Shown here: piece by piece, positions 14,097 through 15,418 of the stretch
Layout of the letters: the number at the start of each line of letters is the position of its first letter
Position numbering within the stretch: position 1 is the stretch's first letter
Origin: Methanoculleus marisnigri
GTDB lineage: Archaea > Halobacteriota > Methanomicrobia > Methanomicrobiales > Methanoculleaceae
Length of the DNA stretch: 15,418 nt
Direction of reading: 5' to 3'
NCBI GenBank assembly: GCA_002503885.1
Contig: DASQ01000100.1
Location: forward strand, 1-15,418
Notes under the pieces: model-generated
The model's database searches: none
The model's input: the letters and a program-made list of their open reading frames with translations, nothing else
Told to the model about the DNA's origin: nothing
Program-made: the position numbers and the translations under genes

Positions 14097-14258
14097 CAGG
14101 GCTCCTTCATCTTTGTTATGCTATCGTATCCAGAACAGCGGGCCGCACCGGTGAGAGACCGGCTGCAGGGTCCCGGCGGTGCAGGTTGCGGCGGCCGCCA
14201 CAACTATCTCCATAAAAGTGGGTTGCAGACGATATTATGCTTAACGTCACCGGAACGG
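14097..14258. other. Intergenic region with structured GC-rich core, likely operon promoter
   Basis: This 162-nt gap precedes the six-gene run. AT-rich candidates for a minus-strand TATA box are at about 14113-14129 (close to the gene) and 14232-14243 (AGCATAATATCG, implying a long leader). Between them is a GC-rich stretch with mutually exclusive pairings: CCGGT (14148-14152) with ACCGG (14158-14162), or GCACCG (14145-14150) with CGGTGC (14177-14182). CTGCA (14163-14167) can also pair with TGCAG (14180-14184). No gene is seen. A structured leader or small RNA is possible but unproven. Confidence 0.35.
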
Positions 14259-14957
14259 TTACTGCTCCGGGCCGTACCCGACCTCGCCGTCCTCCCGGGT
14301 CCGTATCCAGACTTTCCGGCCGAGCGGCGCCGCTACCGCCTCGAGTTCCTGCCGGGTCAGGGGGACGAAGCCCGGGGCCACCCCCTGCTGGAGCACGAGG
14401 TCGAGGTCGCGGGTAGCCTCTGCAATCGACGGGAGATCATCCTCGCGGCCCCGGAAGAGGGTGACCACGGTCTGGCAGGTCCCAAGGCTGCCGTCGGCCT
14501 TCGCCCGCTTGCAGACGGCGAGCGACTGCTTCACCGCATCGGCGGCAGCAAGTTCCAGGAGTTCGTCGTAGCGTTCCCACGTTGTCTTGATATCGAGCGC
14601 GATCATCTCCACCAGGTGCCGGCCGGTCAGGTCTTCGAGCACGCGGGGAAAGATGCCGTTCGTGTGCAGGCCCACAGAGAGCCCCATGTTCCGGGCGGCG
14701 GCGGCGAGGTGGACGAGCGCCGGCCCCTGCAGGGTCGGCTCCCCGCCGGAGAAGACTACAGCGCCTGCAACCGTGCGGGAACTCTGGATCATGGCGATGA
14801 TCTCGTCTGCGTCGCGAAGGTCTTCGCCACCCTGGATGGCGATGTTATGGCAGTAGAAGCAGCGCGCGGGGCACCCCCTGAGGAAGACGGTGCAGGCCGC
14901 CCGCCCCCGCCAGTCGACGGTGCTGATCGGGACAAAACCTCCGAAATTAACGTGCAA
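14259..14957 (-). CDS. Radical-SAM activating enzyme, NrdG2-like (anaerobic RNR activase family)
   Basis: This 232-aa radical S-adenosylmethionine protein has the cluster motif CPARCFYCHN (29-38, with Cys29, Cys33 and Cys36 binding the 4Fe-4S), then FSGGEPTLQ (69-77) for SAM binding, LHTNG (97-101) and LDIK (121-124). The start, GFVPISTVDWRGRAACTVFL, matches the family often annotated as anaerobic ribonucleoside-triphosphate reductase activating protein, related to pyruvate formate-lyase activases. No reductase (NrdD) or glycyl-radical partner is in the window, so the substrate is inferred from family only. The start is a TTG preceded by GGTGA (14962-14966), because no ATG or GTG lies between the upstream sequence and the conserved N-terminus. 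The right tnpB element ends only about 60 nt upstream. Confidence 0.87.
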   Translation of the reverse strand: MHVNFGGFVPISTVDWRGRAACTVFLRGCPARCFYCHNIAIQGGEDLRDADEIIAMIQSSRTVAGAVVFSGGEPTLQGPALVHLAAAARNMGLSVGLHTNGIFPRVLEDLTGRHLVEMIALDIKTTWERYDELLELAAADAVKQSLAVCKRAKADGSLGTCQTVVTLFRGREDDLPSIAEATRDLDLVLQQGVAPGFVPLTRQELEAVAAPLGRKVWIRTREDGEVGYGPEQ

Positions 14958-14974
14958 ACAATCACCAGACGGGA

Positions 14975-14990
14975 TAGAGGTGCTCCTCTA
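14975..14990. repeat. Small perfect inverted repeat before the radical-SAM gene
   Basis: TAGAGG (14975-14980) and CCTCTA (14985-14990) flank TGCT. The element lies 18 nt upstream of the TTG start on the minus strand, next to a TATA-like ATGAAATA (about 14989-14996). It could be an operator or a leader hairpin. Confidence 0.3.
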
Positions 14991-14997
14991 TTTCATG

Positions 14998-15170
14998 TAA
15001 GCCTTGGCTTTCCGGCTGTCAACTACCCCCGGTTAAAACCGGGGGCTTGCAGCGGGACCCCTTGTGGGGCACAGGGCTGCAATTTAATCGGTGCGAAGGT
15101 TGACGGTTCAAAAGACGTCCTTATTCGCACGGGCCGGTTGACGCGGCCCCTACCGATTATCCGTGGAACC
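14998..15170 (-). ncRNA. Probable guide RNA of the right tnpB element, approximate limits
   Basis: By the same family reasoning as for the left element, a scaffold covering the 3' end of tnpB and the hairpin would be followed by a guide at about 15017-14998 on the minus strand, starting AGCCGGAAAG. The minus-strand DNA at 15054-15170 is coding but GC-rich and repetitive (RGRVNRPVRIR), as expected for a region under RNA-structure constraint. The limits are inferred. Confidence 0.4.
15018..15053 (-). repeat. Right-end (RE) hairpin of the right tnpB element
   Basis: On the minus strand this is the same 36 nt as 238-273: GCTGCAAG, then the 20-nt palindrome, then TAGTTGAC. The TAG in this stretch is the stop codon of the adjacent tnpB, whereas in the left element the stop is the TAA inside the palindrome. 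One conserved DNA element is thus read in different frames by the two genes. Confidence 0.85.
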
Positions 15171-15418
15171 ACGGAATCACCGGCTACCTTTCGTAAATGG
15201 TTCAGAGCGCCGTTGACATCGGCGTTGATCAGGGTGCCCAGAGCACTCCGGTACAGTCCTCGCTTGATCCGCCGCTTCCTCCCATAGGGCGGTTTTCGGA
15301 TCGGGTCGAGCGCGAGAGCGTCCACCTGCGAGGTGTATGCCTCGGAGTGCGAGTCATCGAACCGGATACCATACCCCTCGCACTTGCTCTTCAGCTTCTG
15401 CCGGAACTTGTGGAAGGG
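15023..15418 (-). CDS. tnpB: TnpB-family protein without the usual zinc-ribbon cysteines, 5' end beyond window
   Basis: The frame is open to the window edge, giving about 131 C-terminal residues. FDDSHSEAYTSQ matches the point where TnpB normally enters its zinc ribbon, but instead of CxxC pairs the sequence runs VDALALDPIRKPPYGRKRRI, KRGLYRSALGTL, then INADVNGALNHLRKV. The Asp of NADVNGA is the third RuvC acid. TnpB variants with this cysteine-free replacement are, from memory, common in archaea and bacteria, so this is a different lineage from the left copy. The last 60 residues (rich in R, V, P and T) overlap the presumed guide RNA scaffold and may matter more as RNA than protein. Earlier catalytic residues lie outside the window, so activity cannot be judged. 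Confidence 0.88.
   Translation of the reverse strand, partial: PFHKFRQKLKSKCEGYGIRFDDSHSEAYTSQVDALALDPIRKPPYGRKRRIKRGLYRSALGTLINADVNGALNHLRKVAGDSVVPRIIGRGRVNRPVRIRTSFEPSTFAPIKLQPCAPQGVPLQAPGFNRG

Noticed and set aside
13518..15287. Long open frame of 589 codons on the plus strand
   Set aside because: It runs antisense through the UPF0200 gene, an intergenic gap, the radical-SAM gene and into the tnpB element. The real genes on the minus strand carry complete family motifs.
1..15418. Composite transposon carrying 14 kb between two inverted tnpB elements
   Set aside because: TnpB is not a transposase, IS200/IS605 elements move as single strands from specific left and right ends, and the right ends here both face inward. 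The genes between look like ordinary chromosome.

Overview
The window looks like a chromosomal segment of a GC-rich methanogenic archaeon of the Methanomicrobiales, most likely Methanoculleus or a close relative. This assignment is an inference. It rests on archaeal TATA-like boxes close to start codons, archaea-type families (S1/OB/DHH RecJ-like protein, UPF0200 kinase, duplicated MgtE and PhoU-RCK_C proteins, a DUF7123-like small regulator) and a soluble chemoreceptor cluster. No rRNA, tRNA or CRISPR array was recognised.

Layout. Positions 1-273 hold the 3' end of a zinc-finger tnpB gene and its hairpin right end. Positions 481-4810 (+) form a tight four-gene cluster: a ParA/MinD ATPase, a soluble PAS-PAS chemoreceptor, CheW and CheR. 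Positions 4817-7255 hold small, poorly characterised genes: a two-helix membrane protein (-), an N-anchored secreted protein (+), a 61-aa protein (-), a winged-helix-like regulator (-) and a Thr/Glu-rich, sequon-rich surface protein (-). Several unexplained inverted repeats lie between them. Positions 7531-14096 (-) form a six-gene run with overlaps or gaps of at most 15 nt, transcribed right to left: UPF0200 kinase, endonuclease IV-fold TIM barrel, RNase Z, double MgtE transporter, double PhoU-RCK_C protein, S1-OB-DHH phosphoesterase. Positions 14259-14957 (-) encode a radical-SAM activase of the NrdG2 type. From 15018 to the window end lies a second, different tnpB (-), cut by the window edge.

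How the genes may work together. The first block looks like a receptor array with its own adaptor, methyltransferase and a positioning-type ATPase, but no CheA, CheY or CheB is present here. In the second block the double MgtE protein and the double PhoU-RCK_C protein are adjacent and both internally duplicated, which suggests a transporter and its cytosolic regulator. A DHH phosphoesterase follows directly. The two TnpB genes point inward, belong to different lineages, and end in exactly the same 36-nt sequence. That suggests both right ends are recognised by one transposase acting in trans, and that each produces a guide RNA reading into the flanking DNA.
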